Position numbers and translations under genes: made by a program. From Seriola aureovittata (Eukaryota > Chordata > Actinopteri > Carangiformes > Carangidae): 64,000 bases of DNA. The notes under the pieces were generated by a model. The model searched no databases and had not been told where the DNA came from. It saw only the letters and a program-made list of their open reading frames with translations. The stretch is taken from the NCBI RefSeq assembly GCF_021018895.1, contig NC_079371.1, forward strand, positions 15,556,001 through 15,620,000, in the 5' to 3' direction. This document shows positions 1-12,365 of the stretch, piece by piece. Positions within the stretch are counted from its first letter, which is position 1, and the number at the start of each line of letters is the position of its first letter.

Positions 1-2256
1 GCTGAAACAGACGTCATACTGCTGAGTAGCTTTAGAGTAAGACCAGCTCCCGTCAGGGTGGGTGGTGATCATTGGGGCGCTGTACCTGCTGAAACTGCCG
101 TCTGTCCTGTGGCATTTGACTGCTATTAAACTGATGAGGCTCAGCAGAAAAATCACTGACACCGACACAATGGCGATCAGCAGATACAGGTTTAAATCAG
201 AGAAGCTGTCCTCCTTTATGGGCACATGTCTGAACTGAGTCTGGATGTCAGCTGTGCTTTCAAGCACCACCACCTCAATAGAAACAGTAGCTGATAGGGA
301 GGGTTCTCCGTTATCAGAGACCAAGACCACCAAGGGGTGAGTTTTCAGGTCATTGTCACTCATTCTCCTCTTTGTCCTGATTTCCCCGGAGCTGGTTCCG
401 ATCCTGAAGAGGTTGTTTCCCTTGGGCTCAGAGAGGTGATAAGAAAGCAGCGCATTGTATCCAGAGTCTGCGTCTACAGCTCTGATCTTTGCCACAAAGT
501 ATCCTGCTTCAGCAGAGTAGGGGATGCTCTCACTGTTAACGGAGCCGTGCTCAGAATAGGGCGCGAGAATCGAGGGACTGTTGTCATTCTCATCCAGGAT
601 AAAAACGTTCACAGTCACGTTGCTGCTGAGCGGAGGAACACCAGAGTCTGTGGCCTGAACTTTAAACAGAAAAGTTTTTAACTCCTCGAAGTTAAAGGCC
701 TGCAGGCTGACTATATCTCCAGTCTCTGAGTTGATGTTTACCATTGTCGAGAGAGGCACTGAGTTGCTGTTGTTATGTATAAATGAATATCTCACCTGAC
801 CATTTTGATCCATGTCAGCATCAACTGCAGTCACTGTCTTAATAACAGATCCTACTGGACTATTCTCTTTCACATAAACATTAACTAGCGGCTCAGAGAA
901 GCGAGGTGGGTTATCATTGACATCAGAAACAAGAACAGTAACTATGTTGGTGCTGGAGAGAGGTGGAGTCCCTTCATCAGTTGCTACAATAGTAACATTG
1001 TATTGAGCCTTAGTCTCTCTATCAAGCGGACCATTAACTACTAATGAGTAATAATTTCTATAATTTGTGTCCAGTTTAAATGGTGCATTATTTGCAATTA
1101 CAGCTTTCATTGCCCCGTTTTTACCACTATCTTTGTCCTGTACAGAAACAAGTGCAATGGCAGTACCCGCCTCAGCGTCCTCCCTCACTGTATTTAATAG
1201 TGATGTCACAGTGATCTCAGGAGCGTTGTCGTTCAGGTCCACCACTTCTACCAGCACTTTACAATCGGCTGACATCGGAGGCTGGCCTTTGTCACTGGCT
1301 TGTGCATGAATCTCAAACGCTGCATTTTCCTCATAGTCGATCTCACCTTTGACTAAAATTGCACCTGTTTTAGAGTCTATTTGAAATAAATCTAAAACCT
1401 GCTCCTGACCTTTACTTCTAAATGAATATTCTATTTCACTGTTTAAACCCTCATCTGCGTCTGTCCCATTCAAAACTACAACAGTTTTACCTACTGCTAT
1501 GTTCTCCAAAATGCGTGCCTTGTATAAGGGTTGGCTGAAAATAGGAGCATTGTCGTTATTGTCTAAAACATTTATAAGAATTTGGGATGTCCCTGACTTC
1601 GGTGGATTTCCTCCGTCGACCGCGGTCACTGTGAGTTTTATTGTAGGTTGTGTTTCTCGGTCTAAAGCTTTCTGAAGCACAAGCTTGGCAGACACACTCT
1701 CCCCACCCCTGTGAATCTCTAAAGAAAAATAATCATTTGGACTTAGCTCATAGGTATTAACACTATTCTTACCAACGTCGAGATCTGACGCTCCAATAAA
1801 TCCAAATTTCCCTCCTGGCACAGTACTTTCAGCAATGTTAAGAGTCTGCGAATTCTCAGAGAAATCCGGTGCAATATCATTTATATCGACTATATTTATC
1901 TCCAAACGATATAGCTTCAGTGGATTGTTGATCACTGCCTCTACATTAACGGTGCATTTTGTAGCCTTTGCACAGAGTTCCTCGCGGTCTATTCGGTCAT
2001 TTACATAAAGGACACCCGTTTTCAGATTTACTTCGAAATATTTTCTCTTTGATCCACTTACAATCTGGAACATACGTGCCTCTAAATCGGGAACATTAAG
2101 ATTTAGATCTTTGGCGAGATTTCCCACAGATGTCCCTGGATTTACCTCCTCTGATACAGAGTAAGAGAGCTGCCCAGACACAGCTTCCCAGCAACAATCC
2201 AACAGAACAACGACTACATAAATTCCTAAATGGCTGCATATCCTCCGCGTCGACAT
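1..2256 (-). CDS. Clustered protocadherin variable exon, alpha-like tail (3' end cut by window edge)
   Basis: Neuronal homophilic adhesion receptor at the plasma membrane. The minus-strand frame is open from ATG at 2256 to base 1, 752 codons. It begins with a signal peptide ([13 protein letters not shown]..., cleavage probably after AVSG, mature QLSYSVSEE). EC1 carries the CX5C loop CAKATKC and the IDREEL calcium motif. Later repeats show LDRE, IDYEE, FNFEE and DxNDN linkers. The TM helix is near residues 688-712, followed by a tail with [15 protein letters not shown]. Aligned with the next exon at 3145-5526, exactly 42 codons and the splice donor are missing and should lie left of the window. 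The tail and the EC1 stretch [11 protein letters not shown] resemble mammalian PCDHA. That assignment is from family memory and is not certain. I sampled the frame at several points and saw no frameshift. Confidence 0.93.
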   Translation of the reverse strand, partial: MSTRRICSHLGIYVVVVLLDCCWEAVSGQLSYSVSEEVNPGTSVGNLAKDLNLNVPDLEARMFQIVSGSKRKYFEVNLKTGVLYVNDRIDREELCAKATKCTVNVEAVINNPLKLYRLEINIVDINDIAPDFSENSQTLNIAESTVPGGKFGFIGASDLDVGKNSVNTYELSPNDYFSLEIHRGGESVSAKLVLQKALDRETQPTIKLTVTAVDGGNPPKSGTSQILINVLDNNDNAPIFSQPLYKARILENIAVGKTVVVLNGTDADEGLNSEIEYSFRSKGQEQVLDLFQIDSKTGAILVKGEIDYEENAAFEIHAQASDKGQPPMSADCKVLVEVVDLNDNAPEITVTSLLNTVREDAEAGTAIALVSVQDKDSGKNGAMKAVIANNAPFKLDTNYRNYYSLVVNGPLDRETKAQYNVTIVATDEGTPPLSSTNIVTVLVSDVNDNPPRFSEPLVNVYVKENSPVGSVIKTVTAVDADMDQNGQVRYSFIHNNSNSVPLSTMVNINSETGDIVSLQAFNFEELKTFLFKVQATDSGVPPLSSNVTVNVFILDENDNSPSILAPYSEHGSVNSESIPYSAEAGYFVAKIRAVDADSGYNALLSYHLSEPKGNNLFRIGTSSGEIRTKRRMSDNDLKTHPLVVLVSDNGEPSLSATVSIEVVVLESTADIQTQFRHVPIKEDSFSDLNLYLLIAIVSVSVIFLLSLISLIAVKCHRTDGSFSRYSAPMITTHPDGSWSYSKATQQYDVCFS

Positions 2257-3144
2257 ATTTATATCAAACGTAAGAAGAGCATATGGATTCCAGTCTCCAA
2301 AATCCCATCGAATTATTCAGAATAAAAGCAAAATGGTAGAATCCGGATTCTTGATCTTTGTAGGGCTAATGGACAAAATGATGGCAACACAATCCACTCT
2401 CGCCCTGCGTCTCTTTGTAACAAAGCCCAGAGAAACATCATCATCCTCTGATTCTGGGAGGAGCCTCAAGCAACCACGAGGAGCATCAAAATGTGATGGT
2501 CTACAATGTCCCCATGTGGTTTTTTGAAATAACTACACTCACCTAAAAAAAAAAAAAAGATAAATAACCGTCTGAACTTCCAAGTCAACAAACAGCTCAC
2601 AAGAAGTCACAAATCACAAGACACACTTATTGCCTTATTTACTTATTCACAGCAGCTTGTTAATAGAAGAGATAGAAAAAAATTAAAAATACTAATGAAC
2701 AACACTGTCTTTATCTATTTCCATTTGAGTTTCTAAATTAAGGTTATGTAACTATTCAAACACAGACGTTCTCCAAGTGTGATGAAATCTGGTATACATC
2801 ATGCATCAATAAATATAAATGACTGTAAGAAAACCCAAGAGAAAATGCCGGTTAACACCAGGAAAAACCACTATGCACTGGATGAAATGTCACTTTCACA
2901 TCCTCCATACCTCTCACACCACACACTTTTGTGCTTATTTCAGCACCATGGACAACGACGTACATGTCGTTGTGGCGCTCTCGAAAGGGTGACTAGGAGG
3001 CGTACTGTTTGTTAACACATCGCACAAAACAAATGTAAAAGCTTTTCATTTCACTTCATCAATAAAAAAAGGAACAAAGAATCACACGTTCACAGCCACA
3101 ACCCGAAGAATAAAATCTTGTGTTGCTTTTTCATAGGTTCTTAC
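2257..3144 (-). promoter_or_regulatory. Intergenic and promoter region of the 1-2256 exon
   Basis: This gap holds the upstream region of the left exon. A block TCTCTTTGTAACAAAG at 2410-2425 matches TCTCTTTATAACAAAG at 5650-5665 upstream of the neighbouring exon. On the minus strand the latter gives a TATAAAG-like core, so this is probably the shared core promoter. A weak CTCF-like stretch lies around 2468-2486, and an A-run at about 2546-2560. An RE1 motif at 2939-2959 is listed separately. No convincing coding sequence is present. Confidence 0.5.
2939..2959 (+). promoter_or_regulatory. RE1/NRSE (REST-binding) motif
   Basis: The stretch TTCAGCACCATGGACAACG (plus two bases) matches the 21-bp RE1 consensus at 18 of 21 positions. 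It lies about 680 bp upstream of the ATG of the left exon, on the strand opposite to transcription. REST represses neuronal genes in non-neuronal cells, and NRSEs are known in mammalian Pcdh clusters. Binding here is inferred. Confidence 0.6.
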
Positions 3145-5526
3145 CTTATCGTTATTAGGTAAAGTCTGAGTCCTGGTAAAAGTGTCTCCTCCGTTAATAC
3201 TGATCAGCTCCGCATCCACAGGTGGAAACGGCGCGGGGAAAACCACTACGTCACTCTTGAGTGTGTCTGAGCTGAAACAGACGTCATACTGCTGAGTAGC
3301 TTTAGAGTAAGACCAGCTCCCGTCAGGGTGGGTGGTGATCATTGGGGCGCTGTACCTGCTGAAACTGCCTTCTGTCCTGTGGCATTTGACAGCTATTAAA
3401 CTGATGAGACTCAGCAGAAAGATCACTGACACCGACACAATGGCGATCAGCAGATACAGGTTTAAATCAGAGAAGCTGTCCTCCTTTATGGGCACATGTC
3501 TGAACTGAGTCTGGATGTCAGCTGTGCTTTCAACCACCACCACCTCAATAGACACAGTAGCTGACAGGGAGGGTTCTCCGTTATCAGAAACCAAGACCAC
3601 CAAGGAGTGAGTTTTCAGGTCATTGTCACTCATTCTCCTTTTAGTCCTGATTTCCCCGTTGCTGGTTCCGATCCTGAAGAGGTTGTTTCCTTTGGGCTCA
3701 GAGAGGTGATAAGAAAGCAGCGCATTGTATCCAGAGTCTGCGTCTACAGCCCTGATCTTTGCCACAAAGTATCCCGCTTCAGCAGAGTAGGGGATGCTCT
3801 CACTGTTAACGGAGCCGTGCTCGGAATAGGGCGCAAGAACCGCGGGACTGTTGTCATTCTCATCCAGGATAAAAACGTTCACAGTCACGTTGCTGCTGAG
3901 CGGAAGAACACCAGAGTCTGTGGCCTGAACTTTGAACTGAAATGTTTTTAACTCCTCGAAGTTAAAAGATTGCAGGGTGACTATATCTCCAGTCTCTGAG
4001 TTGATGTTTACCATTGCAGATAATGGCAATGTATCACTACTACCTTGAATAAATGAATATCTCACCTGGCTGTTCTGGTCAGCGTCAGCATCGGTTGCAG
4101 TCACTCTTCTAATAACTGCTCCTACTGGACTGTTCTCATTCACGTATACATTAATTAGGGTCTCTGGGAACCGAGGTGCGTTATCATTGACGTCAGAAAC
4201 GTGTATAGAAACTACAGTTGTGCTGGATAGTGGGCTGGCTCCTTTATCAGTGGCCACAATGGTGACGTTGTAGTTAGACACACTCTCTCTGTCTAGGGCC
4301 CCGCCAACTAACAAAGAATAATAGTTTTTGTAGTTTGTTTCAAGTTTGAGTGGAACCTCATTTTTTATTTGTATTTTCACATCACCGTTTTTTCCACCAT
4401 CTTTATCAAGGACTGACACAAGTGCAACTACAGTACCTACACTAGCGTCCTCTCTCACGTTGTTGTGCAATGAGGTGACAGTGATCTCAGGAGCGTTATC
4501 ATTTAGGTCCACCACTTCTACCAGCACTTTACAGTGAGCAGACATCGGAGGCTGGCCTTTGTCACTGGCCTCTACACGTATCTCAAAAGCCTTTTTTTCT
4601 TCATAGTCTATATTTCCTTTTACTTTAATCGCGCCTGTTTGACTGTCAATTTCAAAGATATCAAGTACATGATCTTGATCCTTGCTCCTCAGCGAATACA
4701 CAACCTCACTGTTCAGACCCTCATCTGCATCGGTGGCATTCACAGCGATGACTATTGTACCCAGGGGCGTGTTTTCCGGAATTTTTGTCTTATACAACGT
4801 TTCGCTGAATATCGGAATGTTATCATTGTTGTCTAAAACATTAATAATGATCTGTGAGGTGCCTGATTTCGGTAGACTCCCTCCATCTACAGCGGTCAGT
4901 GTCATGGTGATCACAGGCTGCTTCTCTCGGTCTAAGGCTTTCTGCAATACTAACTCAGCAGACACACTCTCCCCTGCTTTGTGCACTGCCAAAGAGAAAT
5001 GTTCGTTTTGACTTAATTTATAAGTACTGACTCCGTTTCTCCCTACGTCTGCATCACTTGCTTCAGATAATGCGAATTTCACTCCTGGTAAAGTACTCTC
5101 TGCTATGTATAAATTTTGCAATTTAGTTGTAAACAATGGGGCATTGTCATTTACATCTAAAATGTCCACATTAATACGATAAAGCTTCAAAGGGTTATTT
5201 ATCACAGCTTCTACACTTTCTGAGCATTTAAGTTCCTCTGCACAGAGCTCCTCTCTGTCTATCCTCTCGCTCACATACAGAACACCAGTCTTGAGATTTA
5301 CCTCAAAGAATTTTCTTTTCGATCCAGTAACAATCTGAAACATACGGGATTCCAAGTCTTGTGAATTAAGATTTAGGTCCTTAGCTATATTTCCAACAGG
5401 ACTCCCTGGGATTAGCTCTTCTGAGATGGAATAGGAAAGCTGCCCAGACACCGTTTCCCAAAAACAATCCAGAAGAAGAAGCCCTAGATATATCCCGAAA
5501 TAGCTCCATCTACAAGGCAAAGCCAT
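3145..5526 (-). CDS. Clustered protocadherin variable exon, alpha-like tail
   Basis: Complete 794-codon variable exon of a cell-surface homophilic adhesion protein. I chose ATG at 5526 ([13 protein letters not shown]...) because it gives a signal peptide of the same length as the left neighbour. Two further in-frame ATGs upstream (5541 and 5793) would precede it with a non-signal sequence. The mature start is [11 protein letters not shown]1 has CAEELKC (about residues 95-101) and IDREEL. EC2 to EC5 show LDRE, IDYEE, LDRE and FNFEE, with DxNDN linkers between repeats. The TM is at about 688-712. The tail contains GSWSYS and [13 protein letters not shown] and ends at NNDK, followed by GT at 3144-3143 (AAG|GTAAGAACC), a good donor in phase 0. 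From EC6 to the tail it is nearly identical to the left exon. Resemblance to PCDHA is from memory. Confidence 0.95.
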
Positions 5527-5644
5527 AATTATGTCCGACATGAACAAAAAAGGGATATCACGGCCAGATGTTTTAGGCAGTATGAAAGATACCAGCCGAG
5601 TTGAGCCTTGAATATGGTTGGAAAATTCTGTTTGTTCCACCGTC

Positions 5645-5766
5645 CTCTGTCTCTTTATAACAAAGACTGAGGAAACGTCCCTGCCGCCTGAAAACAGGAG
5701 GGGCTTAGTTGGTTCAGAGAGTAGCGCTGACTCTGATGGATCAACAGCGACGCCACCTGGTAAATG
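5645..5766 (-). promoter_or_regulatory. Pcdh promoter: CTCF-like CSE plus TATA-like block
   Basis: Plus-strand CGACGCCACCTGG at 5748-5760 (minus CCAGGTGGCGTCG) is a near-consensus CTCF core about 225 bp upstream of the ATG at 5526. That is the position of the conserved sequence element in Pcdh promoters. About 90 bp nearer the gene, 5650-5665 reads TATAAAG-like on the minus strand and is shared with the left exon. On this orientation the CTCF core points the same way as transcription, as in mammalian Pcdh promoters. Confidence 0.55.
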
Positions 5767-5819
5767 AGGTAATATACAAAGAACAGTGTACATACATGTT
5801 GCATTTTAGGCACCCGTTG

Positions 5820-5862
5820 TCTCTCTCTCTCTCTCTCTCTCACTCACTCACTCACTCACTCA

Positions 5863-5919
<57 letters not shown>

Positions 5920-5922
5920 GCA
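5820..5922. repeat. Compound microsatellite (CT)n(CACT)n(CT)n(CA)n
   Basis: About 100 bp of simple repeat passes from CT through CACT and back to CT, then a long CA run. It lies directly upstream of the CSE of the 3145-5526 exon. Confidence 0.95.
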
Positions 5923-5979
5923 CGAACACAACTGCAGCTGAATGGCCTAACAACAGAGAGCAAGAAAACAAGGCATCAT

Positions 5980-6000
5980 TTCAGCACCTCGGACAGCACA
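5980..6000 (+). promoter_or_regulatory. RE1/NRSE (REST-binding) motif
   Basis: TTCAGCACCTCGGACAGCA and two further bases match the RE1 consensus at about 18 of 21 positions. It lies about 455 bp upstream of ATG 5526, separated from the promoter by the microsatellite. Confidence 0.6.
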
Positions 6001-7633
6001 CTAGAGTATGTCAAGTGCAAAGCCTATTCTGCTTGAAGTGTGGCGATTTATTTGGATGTCCTGCTCTGAATATAACCATGGCTATCTATGATAAATTGTC
6101 AGCCATTCTTTGTTTGTTAATCTTCCATTTATGCCCTTTTTTACTATGGTATCAAACTACCACATACTTAATAAATAATTATTTAAGTCATAACAAACTG
6201 TACATTTGTATGAGTGAAATGGGATTCTTAACAGTGCCCAAAAATACTAGTGATAAATAATACATTTTCGTCCCACTTCACCCACATAACTCCCCTCTCG
6301 TTTTCTCTTGTTTTTCTGTGTCCGCCTCGAGGCCAATAAATAACTTGGGCCCTGTTGTCCAGTTGCATGCATGAACTCAGGCGGGAGGTCTGGGTGCTAT
6401 GCTGTATTTCGTTGTATTTGAGTGTTTCTCCACATTTCCACAGAGAGTGTCATCATGAGCTTATGAACATTCCCTCGTTTGTAATCCCAGGATTAAGCCC
6501 TGGATTCAGAAACTCCTGTCCTATTTCCATTCTGTAGGAAACGTGATTTGATTTGAAAATATTAATAACCATCACACACTGAGCTGCAGTCATCTGTTCA
6601 CCCCAAAATGCAATAAAAATAATAGAGGGACCTGTGTGCTCAATTTTCCTAATGTATGGCAAGACAAACTTGTATTTACTGTATTCAAGGACAATGGGTA
6701 ACATGCACATGGTTAATTACGTACACACAAGCACACACACAGAAAGATCACCTGGCCCATCAGACCCAGACGGCCCATGATGAAATTCAGTAATTTGTAG
6801 TTTATTTTTAGGTCACTGTGTATACTGCAGTGACCTTACAGGACTTCAGTCTGGATTATCTTTGTCATAAACTCAACATGACACATATGGACTATGATGC
6901 TACAGTTTACTCAGCACTGTAAAGATAATTTTTCCTTTAAAAGGTATCAATTCTGCTTTGGGGCGTGCTGACACCATGACCCTATTTTGAAGGCTAAATG
7001 AACAAGCCATTTAAATGTTATGAACACCTATACTACTACCAGTCACATGTTTCCAAGAAATAATCAATACAATCTACAATAGTGTCTATTTTTACAATCC
7101 ATAACTAAACCTTGTACTCCACTGACCACCTCCAACCTGAGAGCAAACTGAGGGCTCAATAGTGGAGATGTTCAACACTCAGGGCCTCCTCCTCCAGTGC
7201 CAGATACAGCTTCTCTGGGAAGCCTCTGCGGAGGGGCCAAGTAATCTAGTAACAGCTCTGTATGCAGTGCAGAAACGGTTGAGGATAGTTCGCAAACACA
7301 CACACAGATGCATGTTTGCTGCTGTAATTGATCAAATTTTAGTTGTTCAACCAAGTCGTCATGAAGAAAGCATTTCAGTTTTTCTTTATGAACTCTGTAT
7401 TCATTGATGAAAGTCACATTTCCTGAGGATATGATAAGTGAATCTGCTGAATAATTAATACTGAATAAATGGTGGTTAAGAAAAATACACAGTATTTGCT
7501 CCCTGTACACATGGAGTGGTGCATAATTAAATCTAGTGGTTAAATACATGTGTGCCTGTTAACCTGCTTCTCTGTCTATGGTTTATTTATCATGTGATAA
7601 AGTTAAAGGAGAAACAGAACAGAGCACCGGGAG

Positions 7634-7634
<1 letters not shown>

Positions 7635-7678
<44 letters not shown>
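7635..7678. repeat. (TG)n microsatellite
   Basis: Uninterrupted TG dinucleotide run of about 44 bp. Confidence 0.95.
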
Positions 7679-7680
<2 letters not shown>

Positions 7681-8023
7681 CAGTGTGATCAAAGGAGGAG
7701 AGTGAGTGGTAGGTGGGGGGCGTGGGGGTTGCATGGGCGGAAGCAGTCAACATCAGTGTTTTAGGCGTGTTCACTGCATTATTAAAGGGCTGCCACCGCA
7801 TATAGTCACCAAATTAGCTTCTGTATCTCCTCCATACTAATGATCTCATGATTGTCCCTTGCATAGCCATCAGTTGTGTGTGTGCTCGTGAGTAAGTGTG
7901 TGTTATATGTGTGTGTACTGTACTGTTCATCTGTGTGTAAGTAGATGGGGGAAGGGTGCTATCTGAACATGCTTCAAGGCGAGTCCCTCCCCCCTTTCCT
8001 CTCTCCTTCTGCACAGCTCTCTT

Positions 8024-8037
8024 GTCTCCATAGCAAC
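8024..8037 (+). promoter_or_regulatory. Candidate RFX X-box
   Basis: GTCTCCATAGCAAC fits the X-box pattern RYYNYY-N(1-3)-RRNRAC. RFX factors act in neurons and ciliated cells. Motif match only, so function is inferred. Confidence 0.35.
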
Positions 8038-8595
8038 GCCATCTCAGGCACAGACATGATGCATATGTACACATGCACACACACACGTCACTTATTTAGA
8101 AGCCTATGGGTTCATTTTTTAAAAGGCATGGGATAGTACAAAAAATAATACACTGGGTTTCTTACCCACTTCCACATTTTTATCTTCTACTGTTCAGTTT
8201 CTTGCTGCCTTTTCATCTCTCTGAGCAAATCAGTTCACATCATAGTGACAGCTGCAATAAACACACAAACTCAGCCAGGCAAACACAACCCACAACTCCT
8301 GCATGCATACCAAACCAAGCTGCCCAGGTTTGCAGTTCGGCTGCTCATGCATTGGTAATGTAGCACTGCAGCACCATATTCACTATGACAGATCCACTTT
8401 TGCAGCAGTGCCTGCTTCTCTTACCACCCCCACAGATCCTGACCTTTGCATTCAGCCTGGCCCAACCCACTCTACCCTCTCGGGGCCAGGGCTCTGGAGA
8501 CCACCCCCACTTCTGCAGTCTGCACACTACATCCTGCTTCATGTGACGAGATACTGACGTCACTGTGCTTTTTTGTGTGGAGTAGAGCTCATCAC

Positions 8596-8611
8596 GGCAC
8601 AAGGGGGCAAC
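8596..8611 (+). promoter_or_regulatory. Candidate CTCF site
   Basis: GGCACAAGGGGGCAAC contains AGGGGGCA, close to the CTCF core AGRKGGCRS, on the plus strand. It lies downstream of the right-hand exon array in transcriptional terms and points against the promoter CSEs. Confidence 0.35.
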
Positions 8612-9089
8612 CTACTCCTTGTGCATTTTTCCTTCTTTACTCAGTATCTACCTTCTAGTACTATATTATGCTTATTGTTCAGATCTATTCCTTTTCACTT
8701 CTTCTTTGTCTACTGAGGTGTTGCTGAGCATAATTCACTTGTTCACATTTTCTGGTGACAGTACTTGGTTTTAGCAACAGTGTGACTAGAACCACACCCT
8801 AATGCAGCAGTACACCAATGCCTTAGATAATGCTGATAAAGTTGAGGGATGATAAGGAGGTAAAAAGATTGGTGTAATATGATAGAAACAGACCACCAGG
8901 AAGAAAAATTGTAGAAAAGTAACACGAATGAAGTAAAGTGTGAGGGAGGGAGGAAAATGAGACTAAACTGAAATAAAGAAGTCTAAAAATAGAGAAGAAT
9001 GTACTTGGTTTACCAGGAGAGGATATTTTCCAAATTGAAAATTACCTCCATATCTGCCATATGACAAGATGATAGGCTATGATAAGGTG

Positions 9090-9114
9090 TTTTTTTTTTT
9101 TTTTTTTTTTTTTT
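9090..9114. repeat. Poly-T tract
   Basis: Run of about 25 T. It could be the tail of an unrecognised retroelement on the minus strand, but no element body was recognised next to it. Confidence 0.8.
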
Positions 9115-10429
9115 GTATATTTGTATATTATATCAGTATCCACAGCCATGCACCAAGACAAATAGAACCATGTAGAATACTGTCCCTTTACTAGGTGACT
9201 AGACTCACATACGCAAACATGTACACATGAAGAGTTACATCAAGGTATTATCTGTAAAATTTATGAGACATATGATATGATTAGATAACAGGAAACAGAG
9301 AAAGAGGTGGGAGGAAAATTAATCACTCCTAGTATTTAATCCAACTACCACTTAATCATTTATTTCCAAATCTGTGCTCGCCTCCACCGGTTTCTGGAGA
9401 AAGTAGGGCAGGGGCGGGTCCATGGAAACATGAGCCGGAACAAGATGAAAACCAGGACACAGCAATATGGAGCATGCCCAAACACACGCATGCAAATACC
9501 CCAGAGATAAAACAAGAGGCACACCAACCCAGTGTTCACTCATTTGGAAAGTAATGGCACAATGCCCAAAAATCATATAATTAGTTACTCTACTGTAAAA
9601 CAACAGGCAAGAGAAACAGCATGCTGTTGTTGCCCAAGTGAGTGTTCCATTCATTGGTGTCATGAGCTGTCGTTGAGGGAGACAGGACAGTAGAATTTAG
9701 ATTTTAATTCAGCATTCAGTATTTACACTACATTCCTAGTATTCCTACATTTTCTACACAGTACTGTGACTGCTCTTTACAATTTTACAGACGTGTTTAC
9801 ACCTTATTTGATGTTTTAGCCTCTCTATTAACCCACTCTGACCATAATTTCCATTAAGTATAAGCACATTCATAAAATTGTCAGTTTTCAAATGATCAGT
9901 AGTGCAAAGGGCCCATGGTTTGTGAAATCCAAAATATCCTCCTCATAATAGAACTATGCTATTACAATTTCAGTCATTACACAAAATGAAGTATCATGAA
10001 ACATGATGTGTTATTGAACCTGTAATGGCAAATCTACAGTAATTAGTAATACAGTACAGTAGTTTACAGTATGGACTGCAGTGGCATTGTAGGATCAGGT
10101 ATTGTAGGTGATCAGGGTTTGTGTGATTTGCATGTGTTTGTGTGTGTAAGAGAGGTGTGAGAGTGAGGAATGGAAAGGGTGGGAGAGACAGACACAAACA
10201 GAAACAAGGTGTGTCTTTGCATGAATTTCATTCATATATACTTCATTGTAAACCAGTGAGAATGTCATTTTTGTCTCACCCTATGAAAAAAAACAAAAAC
10301 AAACAAACATCTAACCCAGCAAATGTTGTAATAGCACAGGCACAGTCATGGTTTACTTTTACAGACCATTTATCAAAACTGTCAATAAGTAAACAGGATG
10401 TATAATATGCTTTGGTAACAGCAAAGGTA

Positions 10430-10590
10430 GCATAGAAATGTGATTGGTCAGCTACAATCAATGTGACTGCAGTCCACACTCCGATTGGCTCAACAATGTG
10501 CCTAGTGACAAAGCCAGTGTCTGATAGATCTCTGCTTTCACCCGTAATTGATTCACTATCTCCCCTCTTGTATCCATGGTGACGCAGATG
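10430..10590. promoter_or_regulatory. Candidate regulatory block with two inverted CCAAT boxes and an X-box-like site
   Basis: GATTGGT near 10442 and GATTGGC near 10483 are inverted CCAAT (NF-Y) boxes. GTATCCATGGTGAC at 10570-10583 differs from an RFX X-box by one position. NF-Y and RFX sites often occur together in enhancers and promoters, but no gene starts here. Evidence is motif clustering only. Confidence 0.3.
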
Positions 10591-11192
10591 CAGCCCCTTG
10601 TCGGTGCCCCTCCCTGCACCCCCCTCCTTTGCACCCCTCTTTATGAGCACTCAGTACATATGCCAAGGACAGGGCGTTTACTTTTCCCTTTTCACAACCA
10701 TACACACACCTATGAACTCAAAATATGGGTTCCATTTGACTGAAACACATTTATTTTCCATTTTTGCATATTCACCTATTTTTAAAAAAAGAAACGTTTG
10801 ATACAATAGAAGATACACACTCTCCCTGCACACCCTCTGTCGCTCTTATTGTCTCTCTGTCTCGCTCTCACACACCGAAACAGCCTGAACCAAACAATTT
10901 TTGTGGGATTAAGAATAAATCTAGCTTCATAGTCCGGCATGGATAACCTAGATTTGTCAATCAAACAGTTCACTGGGGAAGAGGGCATGGTCTCTGTTTG
11001 GTTTAAATCAGACAGAATGGAAAATGGGACAGGACCAGCCATATGTGGATCAATACAGACACAAAAACTCAATAACAATACCAGTCAATATACTACCGCA
11101 TACAGAGTGGCAACATGCTAAATAACTGAATGTATTGACACACAGACACACATATTGCACAAAGGAAGTGGGAAGTAATTCCCCCCTTTTTG

Positions 11193-11207
11193 CCACAAGG
11201 GGGAGCC
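11193..11207 (+). promoter_or_regulatory. Candidate CTCF site
   Basis: CCACAAGGGGGAGCC matches most of the CTCF consensus CCASYAGRKGGCRS on the plus strand, in the orientation convergent with the Pcdh promoter elements to the right. Confidence 0.4.
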
Positions 11208-12125
11208 TTTCCACTCTTTTCTTTGTTCTGCATAGCAGTTTCCACATGCACAGACAGACTCACTATTGTCAGGAGGCAGGCAATGCTATAAAGTCTCATA
11301 TTAGATTAGCACACTCACACACTCCAGAAATTGTATCAGTGGTACAGATACACTAGCAGCCTTGGTGTCTGTCACACATCTCCCCTGCCTGCGGAAATTA
11401 AAATGTCAACTCTCCCAGAGGGGAAAGGAGATGTGGATGTATCTAACAATGCCTGCGCACAGCCATCCTCACTGATAAATATCAAAACAAAGAGATAAAG
11501 TCAGAAAGATAATAACATCACCCACAACTGAAAACTATGCAGGATATATGGTGTCTTTAATGGAGTACTTGCATATATTGTAGTTTACATTATTCACATC
11601 CTGTGGACAAATACATAAAGGCCACCACCCTTTGGTGTCTCATTTATATTTTCCTTGCATCAGCACATTATACCTATATCAGTGTAGTATTGTATAATAT
11701 CTATTTTTACTTTCGTATTAGTCACGCAGTACCGATTTTGCAGCAGGCAGTGCTGCATCGGAAGTGCATTGCAGGTGCAGGTCTGCTGCACTAGGGCTTG
11801 GCCCATTTCTTTAAAAAAGGTCTGAATAATAGAGGAGAGTGCTGGCCTGCAGAGAATCTTATGTTGGGAACGGTTGAAATGGTTTTGTGAGGTTGCTCCA
11901 CTTTCCACAGAAAATGAAGACAACTATTTATAAAATAATGACTTGCCTACCAATCATTTAAGCTTGAGCTCTGTCACTGCTGCTCTCCCAGAATAGCAAA
12001 CACCATCTTCCACTCTCATCAGCATCAAAACTTAAACAGCTATGTGGCCGTCTCCCCAGCATGTGTAACAGAAGCTTCTTATACTGTGGTGAGAATGATG
12101 AGGATATAAGTGCAACATACATTTT

Positions 12126-12128
<3 letters not shown>

Positions 12129-12157
<29 letters not shown>
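12129..12157. repeat. (GT)n microsatellite
   Basis: GT dinucleotide run of about 29 bp, followed by GGGGTAGAGG. Confidence 0.95.
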
Positions 12158-12159
<2 letters not shown>

Positions 12160-12175
12160 GTAGAGGGAGTATATA

Positions 12176-12365
12176 TTCAGTTGGCAGTTTATTAGGTACA
12201 CCATAGGTACTGTTGAATTGTATTGTGTTATTCTGAGTGATGCTTTGTGGTGATATAATTTCCATTTGGTTAGAGTAAATATTAGAAACAAGTATAATGC
12301 AGTACAGTTCAACAGTAGCACAAACAACAGCCTCCAATAAACACCCCCTTGTGCCACTGACAATA
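12176..12365. repeat. Probable dispersed fish repeat
   Basis: Contains GCAGTTTATTAGGTACACC, a phrase I associate with dispersed DNA repeats in fish genomes, and further on ATAATGCAGTACAG and ACAACAGCCTCCAATAAA, which resemble a repeat family body. Boundaries and family are not determined. Confidence 0.4.

Noticed and set aside
337..681. Plus-strand open frames inside the Pcdh exons, including the recurring [18 protein letters not shown] frame
   Set aside because: They are antisense shadows of the cadherin frames, and they repeat only because the underlying exon segment is homogenised.
5527..5793. Extension of the 3145-5526 exon to ATG 5793
   Set aside because: It would put about 89 residues without signal character before a clear signal peptide and would overlap the core promoter block and CSE.
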